From an uncultured Flavobacteriaceae bacterium (GTDB lineage: Bacteria > Bacteroidota > Bacteroidia > Flavobacteriales > Flavobacteriaceae), in contig CALSMD010000001.1 in assembly GCA_943787365.1 (NCBI GenBank), positions 372,001 to 436,000 of the forward strand: DNA of 64,000 nt, in the 5' to 3' direction. Positions 44,081 through 53,251 of this stretch are shown one piece after another; within the stretch, counting starts at the first letter, position 1; each line of letters opens with the position of its first letter. Position numbers and translations under genes: made by a program. Under the pieces are notes generated by a model. The model did no database searches, was not told the origin of the DNA, and saw only the letters and a program-made list of their open reading frames with translations.

Positions 44081-45622
44081 ATGCTTTCCATTTCAGAACA
44101 AGAAGAACGTAAAACGGGCAAAGAACTCTATAGCTACCAGAAGGGAGCCATTGAAAAAATCTTTCAATGTTTTGAAACAGCAGCGGACGATTATCACCTT
44201 TTGTACCAATTGCCAACGGGTGGTGGTAAAACCGTGATCTTTTCTGAAATTGTGAGTCAATACCTAAAAACACACAAGAAAAAAGTATTGGTAATGACCC
44301 ACCGTATTGAGCTCTGTAAACAAACTTCTTCTGTATTGACAGAATTTGGAGTTCAAAATAAAGTCATTGATAGCAAAGCCAATTTAGAAGATCAATCTAA
44401 ATTTGATTGTTTTGTGGCGATGGTTGAAACTCTCAACAACCGATTAAAAGACGATAAATTAGACATTTCAGATATTGGGCTGATAATTATTGATGAAGCC
44501 CACTACAATTCATTTACGAAACTTTTTAAATTCTTTGAAAAATCATTTGTCTTAGGAGTGACTGCCACTCCCTTAAGTTCTAATATTGAACTTCCAATGG
44601 CCGATAATTACAATGAATTAATTGTTGGTGAAAGTATAGAATCCCTGATTGAAAACGAGTTTTTAGCACAAGCTAAAATGTATTCCTATAATGTTGGATT
44701 GACTTCTTTAGTGGTTGGTGCCAATGGGGATTATACAGTGAAATCTTCGGAAGATTTATATACCAATAATGAGATGCTTTCCAAGTTAATGGAAGCTTAC
44801 AACGAACGTTGCGAAGGAAAGAAAACATTGATATTTAACAATGGTATCAACACCTCATTATTTGTGTACGACCTGTTTAGAAATGCCGGATATCCTGTAG
44901 CACACTTAGACAATACAGCGTCTAAAAAAGAGCGGACTCAAATTCTAAAATGGTTTAAGGAGACGCCAAACGCCATCCTAACCTCAGTGAGTATATTGAC
45001 CACTGGTTTTGATGAGCCAACCGTAGAATCCATTATTTTAAATCGTGCCACGAAATCTTTGACGCTTTACTATCAAATGATTGGTAGAGGATCGCGTATT
45101 TTGAAGAATAAAAACTCTTTTGACGTGATTGATTTAGGGAATAACTTTCACCGTTTTGGTCCTTGGGGAAGTACAAACCTAGATTGGCAACGTATTTTTA
45201 AGTATCCAAATTATTATTTAGACGGCGTTTTAAGTGATGAAGAACTCGAAAGTAATTTCATTTATGAAATGCCGGAAGATATTAGAGCCTCATTTTCTAA
45301 TTCTGAAGATGTGTATTTTGATGTCAATAAAACTTACATTCAATCCATCCGTAGTGGTGAATCTTCAAAAGTAGTCTTGAAACGCTCTATTGAGCAGCAT
45401 GCGCTTATATGTATAGAAAATAGTGAAGATGTTTATGACGCCTTAGACCTTGTGAAGCTTTTGACAGATGATATTGATTTCAGAATCCATCGCTATTCAA
45501 AATGTATCAGCAAGAGTACACATAACTTTTTGACTTGGCTAAAGGATGATTACAAAAAGAAATTAAGAGCCTATCTAAGAGAAAATTTTGACGAAATTTT
45601 AGAAGCACTTCCAAAAGTATAG
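44081..45622 (+). CDS. DEAD/DEAH-box superfamily 2 helicase
   Basis: 513 residues from the ATG at 44081. Two RecA domains: Q-like YSYQKGAIEKIF, Walker A LPTGGGKTVIFSEI, DEAH box IIIDEAHYNSF, motif III GVTATPL, motif V ILTTGFDEPTVESIIL, motif VI QMIGRGSR. The DEAH and QMxGRxxR pattern places it with UvrB/type-I-restriction-like and RadD-like helicases acting on DNA, rather than the RNA DEAD-box group. The C-terminal ~130 residues are not recognised. Single gene followed by CIA30 after 11 bases. Confidence 0.9.
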   Translation: MLSISEQEERKTGKELYSYQKGAIEKIFQCFETAADDYHLLYQLPTGGGKTVIFSEIVSQYLKTHKKKVLVMTHRIELCKQTSSVLTEFGVQNKVIDSKANLEDQSKFDCFVAMVETLNNRLKDDKLDISDIGLIIIDEAHYNSFTKLFKFFEKSFVLGVTATPLSSNIELPMADNYNELIVGESIESLIENEFLAQAKMYSYNVGLTSLVVGANGDYTVKSSEDLYTNNEMLSKLMEAYNERCEGKKTLIFNNGINTSLFVYDLFRNAGYPVAHLDNTASKKERTQILKWFKETPNAILTSVSILTTGFDEPTVESIILNRATKSLTLYYQMIGRGSRILKNKNSFDVIDLGNNFHRFGPWGSTNLDWQRIFKYPNYYLDGVLSDEELESNFIYEMPEDIRASFSNSEDVYFDVNKTYIQSIRSGESSKVVLKRSIEQHALICIENSEDVYDALDLVKLLTDDIDFRIHRYSKCISKSTHNFLTWLKDDYKKKLRAYLRENFDEILEALPKV

Positions 45623-45633
45623 ATTTTACAACT

Positions 45634-46167
45634 ATGTGTTATACATTGATTTTATTTACCGTTATGAATATGTTTCAATCACCAAATGTTATTTTTAAAT
45701 TTGAATCTGGCAGTTCTACCAAAGGATGGCAAGTGGTAGATGACCGTGTGATGGGAGGGAGGTCTCAAGGAGATTTTACTATCAACTCAGAAGGTTTTGG
45801 AGTTTTTGAAGGCTATGTCACCACCGAAAACAATGGGGGTTTCTCTTCACTTCGCTATAATTTTGATGGAATTAAAACGACTGGTTTTGAATCTGTTGTT
45901 TTAAAATTAAAAGGAGATGGTAAATCCTACCAATTCAGATTAAAAGGTTCAGACAACCAACGTCATTCGTATATATATACGTTTACAACCACAGGATTAG
46001 AACAAGAAATTATAATACCACTCAAAGATTTTTCTCCAAGATTTAGAGGAAGGCAATTGAACCTTCCAAATTTTGATGCGGACCAAATTGAACAAATTGC
46101 GTTTTTAATAGGGAACAAAACCAATGAACGCTTTTATTTAGCAATTGAAAGCATTACATTAAAATAA
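45634..46167 (+). CDS. CIA30-family beta-sandwich protein
   Basis: 177 residues. [29 protein letters not shown] and the following [18 protein letters not shown] are characteristic of the complex I intermediate-associated protein 30 (CIA30) fold, a galactose-binding-like sandwich; the C-terminus reads [28 protein letters not shown]. In bacteria its role is unknown; the Bacteroidota lack mitochondrial complex I assembly. The start could be 45634 or the internal ATG at 45664; the first ten residues are hydrophobic and look weakly signal-like. It follows the helicase by 11 bases. Confidence 0.85.
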   Translation: MCYTLILFTVMNMFQSPNVIFKFESGSSTKGWQVVDDRVMGGRSQGDFTINSEGFGVFEGYVTTENNGGFSSLRYNFDGIKTTGFESVVLKLKGDGKSYQFRLKGSDNQRHSYIYTFTTTGLEQEIIIPLKDFSPRFRGRQLNLPNFDADQIEQIAFLIGNKTNERFYLAIESITLK

Positions 46168-46228
46168 GCATATTTTTAATAAACTGAAAATAAGTAAATT
46201 AAATAGTGATCTTTCTATTAAAAGGTTG

Positions 46229-46236
46229 TACGTTTG
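46229..46236 (+). promoter_or_regulatory. -7 element of the cold-shock gene
   Basis: TACGTTTG, an exact TAnnTTTG, 31 bases before the ATG at 46268. It covers a longer in-frame start at 46226, ruling that start out. Confidence 0.55.
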
Positions 46237-46267
46237 CAAAAATATTATAAATTTTAATTACACTATT

Positions 46268-46459
46268 ATGAGTAAAGGAACAGTAAAGTTTTTCAATGAA
46301 TCTAAAGGATTTGGATTTATCACTGAAGAAGGAGTTGAAAAAGATCATTTTGTACACATTTCAGGATTAGTTGACGAGATTCGCGAAGGCGATTCAGTTG
46401 AATTTGATCTTCAAGAAGGAAACAAAGGATTAAATGCAGTAAACGTAAAAGTTATCTAA
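46268..46459 (+). CDS. Cold-shock protein
   Basis: 63 residues from the ATG at 46268 ([21 protein letters not shown]). RNA-binding motifs are KGFGFI (RNP1) and HFVHIS (RNP2). A single OB-fold CspA-type nucleic-acid chaperone that melts RNA structure. Flanked by a promoter and a strong terminator, so monocistronic. Together with the DEAD-box genes and J-domain gene just downstream, it suggests a cold or RNA-stress neighbourhood. Confidence 0.95.
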   Translation: MSKGTVKFFNESKGFGFITEEGVEKDHFVHISGLVDEIREGDSVEFDLQEGNKGLNAVNVKVI

Positions 46460-46480
46460 TAAATATACTTCAAGTTTAAT

Positions 46481-46513
46481 AAAAAGCTCAACATTAGATG
46501 TTGGGCTTTTTTT
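46481..46513 (+). terminator. Terminator after the cold-shock gene
   Basis: AAAAAGC(T)CAACAT pairs with ATGTTG(G)GCTTTTT around a 3-base loop, followed by further T residues, 22 bases after the stop codon. Confidence 0.9.
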
Positions 46514-46639
46514 GTGCCAAATTCTAACTTTTTAAGAAGGGTGTTTTGTTTAACGAATTACACATAAATAAAAACGCAGTAATTACATCTCCTAGTTCAG
46601 AATAAAGATGTAGTTTCGCAGCTGCTAAAAAAAGAGTCT

Positions 46640-47089
46640 ATGAAGCGTATCAGTCAGTATAAAAAACTATTTAGTGTTGAAAAGGAAATTGACCTTAAAA
46701 CACTCAAAAAGAGTTACCGTAATTTGGTGAAAGAATGGCATCCAGATAAGTTTCAAGAACATGATTCTAAAGCAGAAGAAGCAGAACTTAAAAGCCGTGA
46801 AATCATTGATGGCTATCATTTTTTAGTAAGCATTGCTCCCGAAACAATCGCAGCAAATTTAGATGTTTATACGGAAACGATAAACAACTCTGGTATTGCA
46901 GATTACATTCACAAAGGAATGCTCTTAGAAATCACCTTTTTAGATGGCACGACTTACGAATATTTTGGGGTGACTAAACCGATCTATATAAAGATGATTA
47001 ATTCTAACAAGTTGAATCGTTTTGCAAAACGCACCATTTACCCGAATTACATCTACAGAAAATCTAAACGTACCGTTCAAGAAGCTTAA
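46640..47089 (+). CDS. J-domain plus KTSC-domain protein
   Basis: 149 residues. A short N-terminal DnaJ-like domain carries the HPD motif at 34-36 (VKEWHPDKF), followed by a KTSC domain (EITFLDGTTYEYFGVTKPIYIKMINSNKLNRF, about 92-125). The J-domain would stimulate an Hsp70 (DnaK); KTSC is a small domain of unknown role, seen fused to nucleic-acid-linked proteins such as lysyl-tRNA synthetases. The combination is found in Bacteroidota. Monocistronic. Confidence 0.88.
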   Translation: MKRISQYKKLFSVEKEIDLKTLKKSYRNLVKEWHPDKFQEHDSKAEEAELKSREIIDGYHFLVSIAPETIAANLDVYTETINNSGIADYIHKGMLLEITFLDGTTYEYFGVTKPIYIKMINSNKLNRFAKRTIYPNYIYRKSKRTVQEA

Positions 47090-47187
47090 GTCTCTATTTT
47101 AGTGGGTTGTTTATCGATGTGTTTTGTTTATCTTTTTTTAAAATAAATTCGCACTTCATTTTACACTGTTCTCGGATTTTGTATAGT

Positions 47188-47195
47188 TACCTTTG
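47188..47195 (+). promoter_or_regulatory. Candidate -7 element for the DEAD-box pair
   Basis: TACCTTTG, an exact TAnnTTTG, 14 bases before the start of the first DEAD-box gene. No clear -33 element. Confidence 0.5.
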
Positions 47196-47209
47196 CCAAA
47201 AACTATGTT

Positions 47210-48523
47210 ATGTCAAAACCGTTTTCTGATTTAGGAATTAATATCCTCTTGCAACAAGGCTTAGCCGATTTACAGATTTCTGTTCCTACAGACATTCAAG
47301 TAAAAACAATTCCGGTGGTTCTAAATCAAACGGAAGACATCGTTGCTGTTGCCAAAACGGGCACAGGAAAAACAGCGGCTTTTGGAATTCCTTTGTTGCA
47401 GTTAATCGATGTTGAAAACGCTCATGTACAGGTTGTCATTTTGGCACCTACACGAGAGCTAGGACAACAAATTCATGCGAACTTAACTTCTTATGCAGCG
47501 CACAGTCCATCAATATCTGTGGCAGCTGTTTGTGGTGGAATTCCTATAAAACCTCAAATAGAACGTTTAAAATCCCCAACCCATATTGTGGTGGCAACAC
47601 CAGGACGTTTGGTGGATTTAGTGAAGCGTGGCGCAATTAATCTTAAACAGTTATCGTATTTAGTATTGGATGAAGCCGATGAAATGGTGAGTGCTTTAAA
47701 ACAAGATTTAGACCTTATTATAAAAGAGGTTCCAAAAACACGCAGAACGCTGTTGTTTACTGCTACACTTTCAGGTGCGATCAAACAATTAGTTCAAAAT
47801 TACATGTCCAAACATGTGATACAAATTGAAGCCGATATGACAACGGTTGGACACCAAGGTATCGATCATCAGTATGTGGTGGTAGAACCTATTGAGAAAC
47901 TGAATGTTTTGATGCATTTTTTAAGTAGCAAAGAAGGTCAACGCGGAATTATATTTTGTAAAACAAAAGCAGCAGTTAATAAATTAGCTAAAAATCTAGC
48001 CATTAATAAATTCTCTTCGGGAGCGCTTCATGGGAGTTTGTCTCAAGGCATTCGCGATCGAATCATGGGACAATTTAGAGAAGGCTTTATTGATATTTTG
48101 GTGGCAACCGATTTAGCAGCCCGTGGTATTGATGTGAAAGAAATTGCCTATGTTGTCAATTATCATTTGCCAGATACCTTTGAAGCCTATGTACACAGAA
48201 GTGGACGTACAGCGAGAGCAGGCGCAAAGGGGTTGTCCTTAACCATATTACAAGCAGAAGAAGTTAAAGACATCCCTGAATTTGAACAAGAATTAGGAAT
48301 TAAATTTAATGAATTCAAAAAAGCAGACGCCCAAAGTATCGAAGAAAATAATGGATTGTTGTGGGCTAAAAAAATATTTAAGACCAAACCCAATCGTACG
48401 ATTTCAGATACATTCAGAACGGATGTGAGTACTATTTTTCACCATTTGACCAAAGAGGAATTGATCGAAAAAGTATTGGCAAATTATCTAGCGCAAACAA
48501 GTACAGCGCAATCAAAAATTTAG
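47210..48523 (+). CDS. DEAD-box RNA helicase
   Basis: 437 residues. All core motifs are present: AKTGTGKT, APTRELGQQ, ATPGRLVDL, LDEADEM (DEAD), FTATLS, RGIIFCKTK, VATDLAARGID, HRSGRTARAG. The C-terminal ~85 residues are unlike DbpA and lack a basic tail. ATP-dependent RNA unwinding, in ribosome assembly or mRNA decay by family analogy. The next gene is a second DEAD-box gene 23 bases downstream, an unusual tandem pair. Confidence 0.94.
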   Translation: MSKPFSDLGINILLQQGLADLQISVPTDIQVKTIPVVLNQTEDIVAVAKTGTGKTAAFGIPLLQLIDVENAHVQVVILAPTRELGQQIHANLTSYAAHSPSISVAAVCGGIPIKPQIERLKSPTHIVVATPGRLVDLVKRGAINLKQLSYLVLDEADEMVSALKQDLDLIIKEVPKTRRTLLFTATLSGAIKQLVQNYMSKHVIQIEADMTTVGHQGIDHQYVVVEPIEKLNVLMHFLSSKEGQRGIIFCKTKAAVNKLAKNLAINKFSSGALHGSLSQGIRDRIMGQFREGFIDILVATDLAARGIDVKEIAYVVNYHLPDTFEAYVHRSGRTARAGAKGLSLTILQAEEVKDIPEFEQELGIKFNEFKKADAQSIEENNGLLWAKKIFKTKPNRTISDTFRTDVSTIFHHLTKEELIEKVLANYLAQTSTAQSKI

Positions 48524-48546
48524 GTTTCAAAAAAGAAGTAATTATT

Positions 48547-49860
48547 ATGGCAAATACAATTAAAGAACAACAAGATATTTTAACGAAATTAAATATTCAT
48601 GTATTGAATCCAATGCAAGAGGAAGCAATTTCGGTGATTGACAGAACAACCAATACCATCTTATTATCTCCTACCGGAACTGGTAAAACATTGGCGTTTT
48701 TGTTGCCACTTATCAAATTACTAGATCCCGATAGTAAAGAGGTGCAAGCTTTGATTATTGTGCCCTCGCGTGAATTGGCCATACAAATTGAACAAGTCGT
48801 GCGCAGTATGGGATCTGGATTTAAAGTGAATGCCGTCTATGGCGGACGTCCGATGTCCAAAGATAAAATTGAAATCAAACACGTACCCGCTATTTTAATA
48901 GGTACGCCCGGAAGGATTGCAGATCATTTTAGTAACGATCGGTTTTCTAAAACGAGCATAAAAACGCTCATATTAGACGAATTTGACAAGTCGCTAGAAG
49001 ATGGTTTTGAAGCTGAAATGAAAGAAATCATACATCAGTTGCCACATATCAACAAACGGATTTTAACATCCGCCACTCAAAGTATTAATATCCCTGGGTT
49101 TGTCCGTTTGGACCAACCCACAACTGTCAATTATTTGAAAGAAAAAGTAGTTTCAAAACTGGAGATTAAAACGGTGGTCTATCCGTCTAAAAACAAACCA
49201 CAAACGCTTTTGGATTTAGTTGGACATCTTGGCAATCAAACAGGGATCATATTCTGTAATTTAAGAGATAGTGTTGATTCCGTAAGTCGTTTTTTAGATA
49301 AAAATAAGATCAACCACAGTTGTTTTGTAGGTGGGATGGAGCAAAAAGAAAGAGAGCGTTCTTTGATAAAATTTAGAAATGGCACCAATCAGATTCTCAT
49401 TGCGACGGATTTAGCTTCACGAGGTATTGACATTCCTGAACTAAAATTTATTATTCATTTTGAAGTGCCTCGCGCCAAAGAAGAATTTATTCACAGAAAT
49501 GGACGCGCCGCCAGAGTCGATTCTAAAGGAACAGCGTATATAATGAAAGGCGACTCCGAAGATTTACCAGCGTACATCCATAATTCTAAAATCGTTAACA
49601 TCTCAAAACAATCCGTTCGCAAGCCACAGTTTTGGGAAACTTTGTTTATTTCTGGTGGTCGGAAAGACAAAATTTCAAAAGGTGATATTGCAGGCCTCTT
49701 TTTTAAACAAGGGAACATTACAAAGGATCAGCTCGGAAACATCGAGTTAAAACAAGATTGTGCGTTTGTAGCAGTGCCTAAGTCGATCGCAGAGGACTTG
49801 GTAGAGAAATTAAACAATACGAGACTCAAAAAGAAAAAAGTACGGGTAACGGTCTTATAA
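48547..49860 (+). CDS. DEAD-box RNA helicase with DbpA-type RNA-binding domain
   Basis: 437 residues. Core motifs: SPTGTGKT, VPSRELAIQ, GTPGRIADH, LDEFDKS (DEFD instead of DEAD), LTSATQS, ATDLASRGID, HRNGRAARV. The last ~75 residues (FISGGRKDKISKGDIAGLFFKQGNI...LKQDCAFVAVP) form the DbpA/CsdA RNA-binding domain that in DbpA recognises 23S rRNA hairpin 92. The same length as its neighbour but clearly diverged. Function in large-subunit assembly is inferred. It overlaps the convergent rlmF gene by 6 bases. Confidence 0.92.
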   Translation: MANTIKEQQDILTKLNIHVLNPMQEEAISVIDRTTNTILLSPTGTGKTLAFLLPLIKLLDPDSKEVQALIIVPSRELAIQIEQVVRSMGSGFKVNAVYGGRPMSKDKIEIKHVPAILIGTPGRIADHFSNDRFSKTSIKTLILDEFDKSLEDGFEAEMKEIIHQLPHINKRILTSATQSINIPGFVRLDQPTTVNYLKEKVVSKLEIKTVVYPSKNKPQTLLDLVGHLGNQTGIIFCNLRDSVDSVSRFLDKNKINHSCFVGGMEQKERERSLIKFRNGTNQILIATDLASRGIDIPELKFIIHFEVPRAKEEFIHRNGRAARVDSKGTAYIMKGDSEDLPAYIHNSKIVNISKQSVRKPQFWETLFISGGRKDKISKGDIAGLFFKQGNITKDQLGNIELKQDCAFVAVPKSIAEDLVEKLNNTRLKKKKVRVTVL

Positions 49861-50739
49861 GCCTGAATCGAACCACCACAATACAATACGACTTTTCTTA
49901 TTGCCTAAATCCATTGGCAACACATAAGAATTCGCTTTTGCTTTTTTGAGTTGTTTATCAATACTGGCTAAACTGTCTGTTTTTGAAACCAGTGTAGAAA
50001 ATACTTTCACTTGATTTTTAAACGCGGTACTTTCTTTTATCAATCGTTTGATAAAAAGGGCTTCGCCACCATTGCACCAAAGTTCGTTGGCTTGGCCTTC
50101 AAAATTAAGAGCGATTTCTTTTTTATCAAATTCACGACCTAAATTATTGATTTTTCTTTGAGAACCTCTAAACGCATCTTCTTTAGAGGTATGAAAAGGG
50201 GGATTGCAAACGGTGAAATCAAATTGTTCATCCGTTTTAATTATATTCTTAAAAAGGAAACTCTTATTTTCTTGGTGTCGAATTTCAATTTTATTTTTTA
50301 ATGATTTTGTATGTTGCATGTTAGCCTTTGCAATTTCTACAGAATTGGCATCACATTCAGCACCCACCATGGTCCAATTAAAATGTTGTAATCCCAAAAT
50401 ACAATAGATGCCATTCGCACCAGATCCGATGTCCAACCCTCGTAGTTTTGTGTTTTTATCGATATTAAATTGTTCTGAAAGAAACTCACGTATGTGTAAT
50501 AAATATTCTAAACGTCCTGGGACAGGAGGAATGAGATAGCCCATTGGCAATTCATATTTATCCACTTTAAAGTCGGCCAATAGCATGGCTTTATTCAATT
50601 CATAAACCGCGGCTGAATTACTAAAGTCAATCGTTTCTTCGCCAGAGGGGTTTAAAACAATGTGTTCTTGTAACTGTGGATGGTGAATTGCCAATCGTTT
50701 CAGATCATAACGATCGCTGTAAGGGTTTTCTAAATGCAT
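49855..50739 (-). CDS. rlmF: 23S rRNA (adenine(1618)-N6)-methyltransferase
   Basis: 294 residues. The characteristic N-terminus NPYSDRYDLKRLAIHHPQL, PPVPGRLEYLLHI, the SAM site RGLDIGSGANGIYCILG and the catalytic NPPFHTSKEDA identify RlmF, which methylates A1618 of 23S rRNA. Convergent with the DbpA-like helicase gene, which also targets 23S rRNA by inference. Confidence 0.94.
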   Translation of the reverse strand: MHLENPYSDRYDLKRLAIHHPQLQEHIVLNPSGEETIDFSNSAAVYELNKAMLLADFKVDKYELPMGYLIPPVPGRLEYLLHIREFLSEQFNIDKNTKLRGLDIGSGANGIYCILGLQHFNWTMVGAECDANSVEIAKANMQHTKSLKNKIEIRHQENKSFLFKNIIKTDEQFDFTVCNPPFHTSKEDAFRGSQRKINNLGREFDKKEIALNFEGQANELWCNGGEALFIKRLIKESTAFKNQVKVFSTLVSKTDSLASIDKQLKKAKANSYVLPMDLGNKKSRIVLWWFDSGL

Positions 50740-50833
50740 GCGGCGAAGGTATGCGATTTCCTGTAAAAACGATCGATATATGTCTCAAATATTATAGAAG
50801 AAGATTTCGAATAAGCAGGCGCATCGAAATCTA

Positions 50834-51778
50834 TTATTTCTTTAAAATTTTCAAGTAGTGTACTTGAAGGTCATTAATTTTTAACACACAAAAATAAAGT
50901 CCAGAAGCCATAAACGATTCTGGTCTCCAAACGGCTGAATATTTATTTGCATTCAGTTGTTTATTTTCTACATTGGCGACGAGTTGCCCTTGCAGATTAT
51001 AAATTTCTATACTTGCTTTTGAGGACTTGAAAACACCATAATTAATAGTTACTTGATCTGTAAATGGATTGGGGCTCACGTTGTAAATCATCCCATTTGT
51101 GAGGTGTAAATCATCTGCAGAAAGAATGCCATCTCCATCGACAATAACATCCCATGTGCCTTCTAAAACACCCGCATTATCCACAAGAGGAATAATACGA
51201 TCTGTGGCATCAAAAGTACCAGAAGTAATGGACGCAGCGGCGTCTCCAGCAATACTCGTATCGCCTTCAAAATACAGTTGAGTTGTAAATGTTGAAAACC
51301 CAGGAGTAGTCACCTTCACATGAATATGACTGGGTCTGTAGCTACTGCCGTTCAAGTATTTCCCAGGTAAAATAGTTTCTAAATTATAAAAACCTGCACT
51401 GTTAGATATGATTTTTCGTCTCAGGCCGAAACCTGTATTGTCGTAAGCACCCGCGTCATTGGCATGCCATAAGTCCAATACAGTATCAGGAATGACTTCT
51501 GTGCAGTCTAAATTTTTAATAATTCCCGATAATTTTAAACGGACTCCCACTTCATCACTTGGCATCATAATACCATCAGAACTAATCGGCGCATTGGGCG
51601 TATAAAATGGCCCCGTACCATAGTAATCTTGTGTTAACGGGTTGCACGCTTCTTGTGGTTTTACATTTGATAGATCTCTAGATTTACCAGTATCAGCCTT
51701 TGTTAGTAAGGGAGATGCACCCATTGCGATGACCGCAAGTGTGGTGTTTTTTAAAAATTGTCTTCTGTCCTTCTTCAT
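50834..51778 (-). CDS. Intradiol ring-cleavage dioxygenase-like protein with Tat-like signal and T9SS tail
   Basis: 314 residues in three parts. The N-terminus (MKKDRRQFLKNTTLAVIAM) has a twin-arginine motif RRQFLK and a hydrophobic stretch. The middle (about 45-215) is an intradiol dioxygenase domain: LTQDYYGTGPFYTPNAPI, DLWHANDAGAYDN, SAGFYNLETILPGKYLNG and YRPSHIHVKV, with the His-x-His ligands. The C-terminal ~80 residues (YNVSPNPFTDQVTINY ... SGLYFCVLKINDLQVHYLKILKK) are a T9SS sorting domain. The enzymes cleave catechol-type rings with Fe(III). Tat export followed by T9SS secretion would place a folded metalloenzyme on the cell surface. Confidence 0.85.
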   Translation of the reverse strand: MKKDRRQFLKNTTLAVIAMGASPLLTKADTGKSRDLSNVKPQEACNPLTQDYYGTGPFYTPNAPISSDGIMMPSDEVGVRLKLSGIIKNLDCTEVIPDTVLDLWHANDAGAYDNTGFGLRRKIISNSAGFYNLETILPGKYLNGSSYRPSHIHVKVTTPGFSTFTTQLYFEGDTSIAGDAAASITSGTFDATDRIIPLVDNAGVLEGTWDVIVDGDGILSADDLHLTNGMIYNVSPNPFTDQVTINYGVFKSSKASIEIYNLQGQLVANVENKQLNANKYSAVWRPESFMASGLYFCVLKINDLQVHYLKILKK

Positions 51779-51972
51779 AGTTCCTCGTTTTAAAAATTTG
51801 ATATTGAATGATTTATAACATTTTAAGGTATATAGTTTCAGTTTTAAATTGGAGGGACTCGATATTATATAGCATAAATATCACGTAATATACATTAAAC
51901 AGCCTAACTTAACTTGCTTATTAAAAGAAAAAAACACAAAAGAGAGGAACATGTCCCAGACAAAAAAATGTT

Positions 51973-52608
51973 TTATTGAAACGAATGGCGCTGTTCTTCT
52001 GTTGAAGAAGCGGTGAGTAATTGGTTGAATGTTTTTATGGTATTAAAATCCTGTGTAATTTCATCAGAAACGCCCACTCCTGAAACTCCAGTTTCTAAGA
52101 TGGCTGTAACATCCATTGTAGTGATGCCTCCAACGCCAATAATGGGTGTTTCGGTTTTTAAGGCGTCTGTTATTGCAGTAAAACCGTTCAAGCCTAAAAC
52201 TTGGCTTGAGTTGTCTTCAGTTGTTTTGAAAGGAGCTAAGTATATATAATCGATTTCTTTTTCGATGAGAGTTTCACAGTCTTGTAAGGTATTTGCGGTG
52301 GCTCCAATCAGTTGCCAAGGGAGTAGCTCTTTTCTAAGCGCCGTAGGGCAGAGCGTTGATTTGTCTAAATGGACACCATCTACTTTTATTTCTTTTGCAA
52401 TCTTATAATGTGTACTGATGATTAAACGCGTTTGAAAATGAGCCGTGATTTCTCTTGCCTGTTTCGCTATTTTTAAAAATTTCTTTTCAGAACTATTTTG
52501 AATGTCCAGCACGACTAATTCAGCACCAGCCGCACACGCATTTTGGATATGATCCAGATGTGCTTTGGGCGAATTTCCCTGAGAGATGTAATGTAGTTTA
52601 GGTATCAT
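51973..52608 (-). CDS. ThiE/TenI-family protein (thiamine phosphate synthase-like)
   Basis: 211 residues, a TIM barrel of the ThiE/TenI type: NACAAGAELVVLDIQNSS, VDGVHLDKSTLCPTALRK, LIGATANTLQDCETLIEKEIDYIYLAPFKTTED and TPIIGVGGITTMDVTAILETGVSGVGV. In ThiE the loop after the strand reads GP..PTxTK with a phosphate-binding Lys; here it is APFKTTED. A true ThiE or a TenI-type paralogue are both possible. No other thi gene or TPP riboswitch is visible nearby. Confidence 0.7.
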   Translation of the reverse strand: MIPKLHYISQGNSPKAHLDHIQNACAAGAELVVLDIQNSSEKKFLKIAKQAREITAHFQTRLIISTHYKIAKEIKVDGVHLDKSTLCPTALRKELLPWQLIGATANTLQDCETLIEKEIDYIYLAPFKTTEDNSSQVLGLNGFTAITDALKTETPIIGVGGITTMDVTAILETGVSGVGVSDEITQDFNTIKTFNQLLTASSTEEQRHSFQ

Positions 52609-52639
52609 TCTAATGGTGTATTTTGTGAGGTATTAATTC

Positions 52640-53251
52640 CTAAAAAGAAACGATTTTAGAACGTTCCATGAAATAGGATTCAAAACGTTTAAGCATTGAA
52701 GTTGATTTTTCTGAGTAGATAACATACTGGCATTTTTGTATACTCTGAGAAATCGACATAATCGCCGAATAGGAGGAGTGTTGCGAAAGAAATTCCGCAT
52801 CATCAATACTGATTATTTTTAATTGAGCAGTACTGACGCCATTTAACAAAAATAATTTATTCATTGTTTTGGGAGTAGAAATAAGAATGTCTGTCCCTTC
52901 AAATATTTCTGATTTCTGAATGTCTATATGCAGATTCTCATGGCCGACATATACCCGTAAGGAATTGTATTTCGTATAAGCTAAAAAGATATCGTATAAT
53001 TCCATCGCCCGTTCCTTGTTTTCTACAAGAACAACGGCTCTAGGCGCATTTCCAACGGCTTCACATTTTAACTTTTGTAAGGTAGTCAATACAAGTGCAG
53101 TTGTTTTTCCGCTGTCTTTAGGAGCCGTGCAATAAACATTGACACCACTTTTAATAATGGGAATACTGCTGCTCTGAAACGGTGTCGGGGTTCGTATGTC
53201 TAGAGATTCTAGTTTCTCTTGAATGTCAGAATGTAATTTTTTAAAAGGCAT
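52640..53251 (-). CDS. Single-RecA-domain DEAD-box-like protein
   Basis: 203 residues, only the first half of a helicase core. FKKLHSDIQEKLESLDIRTPTPFQSSSIPII is the Q-motif region; Walker A is degenerate as APKDSGKTTA; motif Ib-like GTDILISTPKTMNKL; the DEAD position reads DDAEF (Ser-Ile-Asp-Asp-Ala-Glu); there is no SAT motif and no second RecA domain. Length suggests an intact small protein rather than a recent truncation, because the sequence ends cleanly after the last strand of RecA1. Role unknown; it may be a partner or competitor of full helicases. Confidence 0.75.
   Translation of the reverse strand: MPFKKLHSDIQEKLESLDIRTPTPFQSSSIPIIKSGVNVYCTAPKDSGKTTALVLTTLQKLKCEAVGNAPRAVVLVENKERAMELYDIFLAYTKYNSLRVYVGHENLHIDIQKSEIFEGTDILISTPKTMNKLFLLNGVSTAQLKIISIDDAEFLSQHSSYSAIMSISQSIQKCQYVIYSEKSTSMLKRFESYFMERSKIVSF

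Noticed and set aside
51780-51972. TPP riboswitch upstream or near the ThiE-like gene
   Set aside because: No thi-box consensus was seen on either strand.
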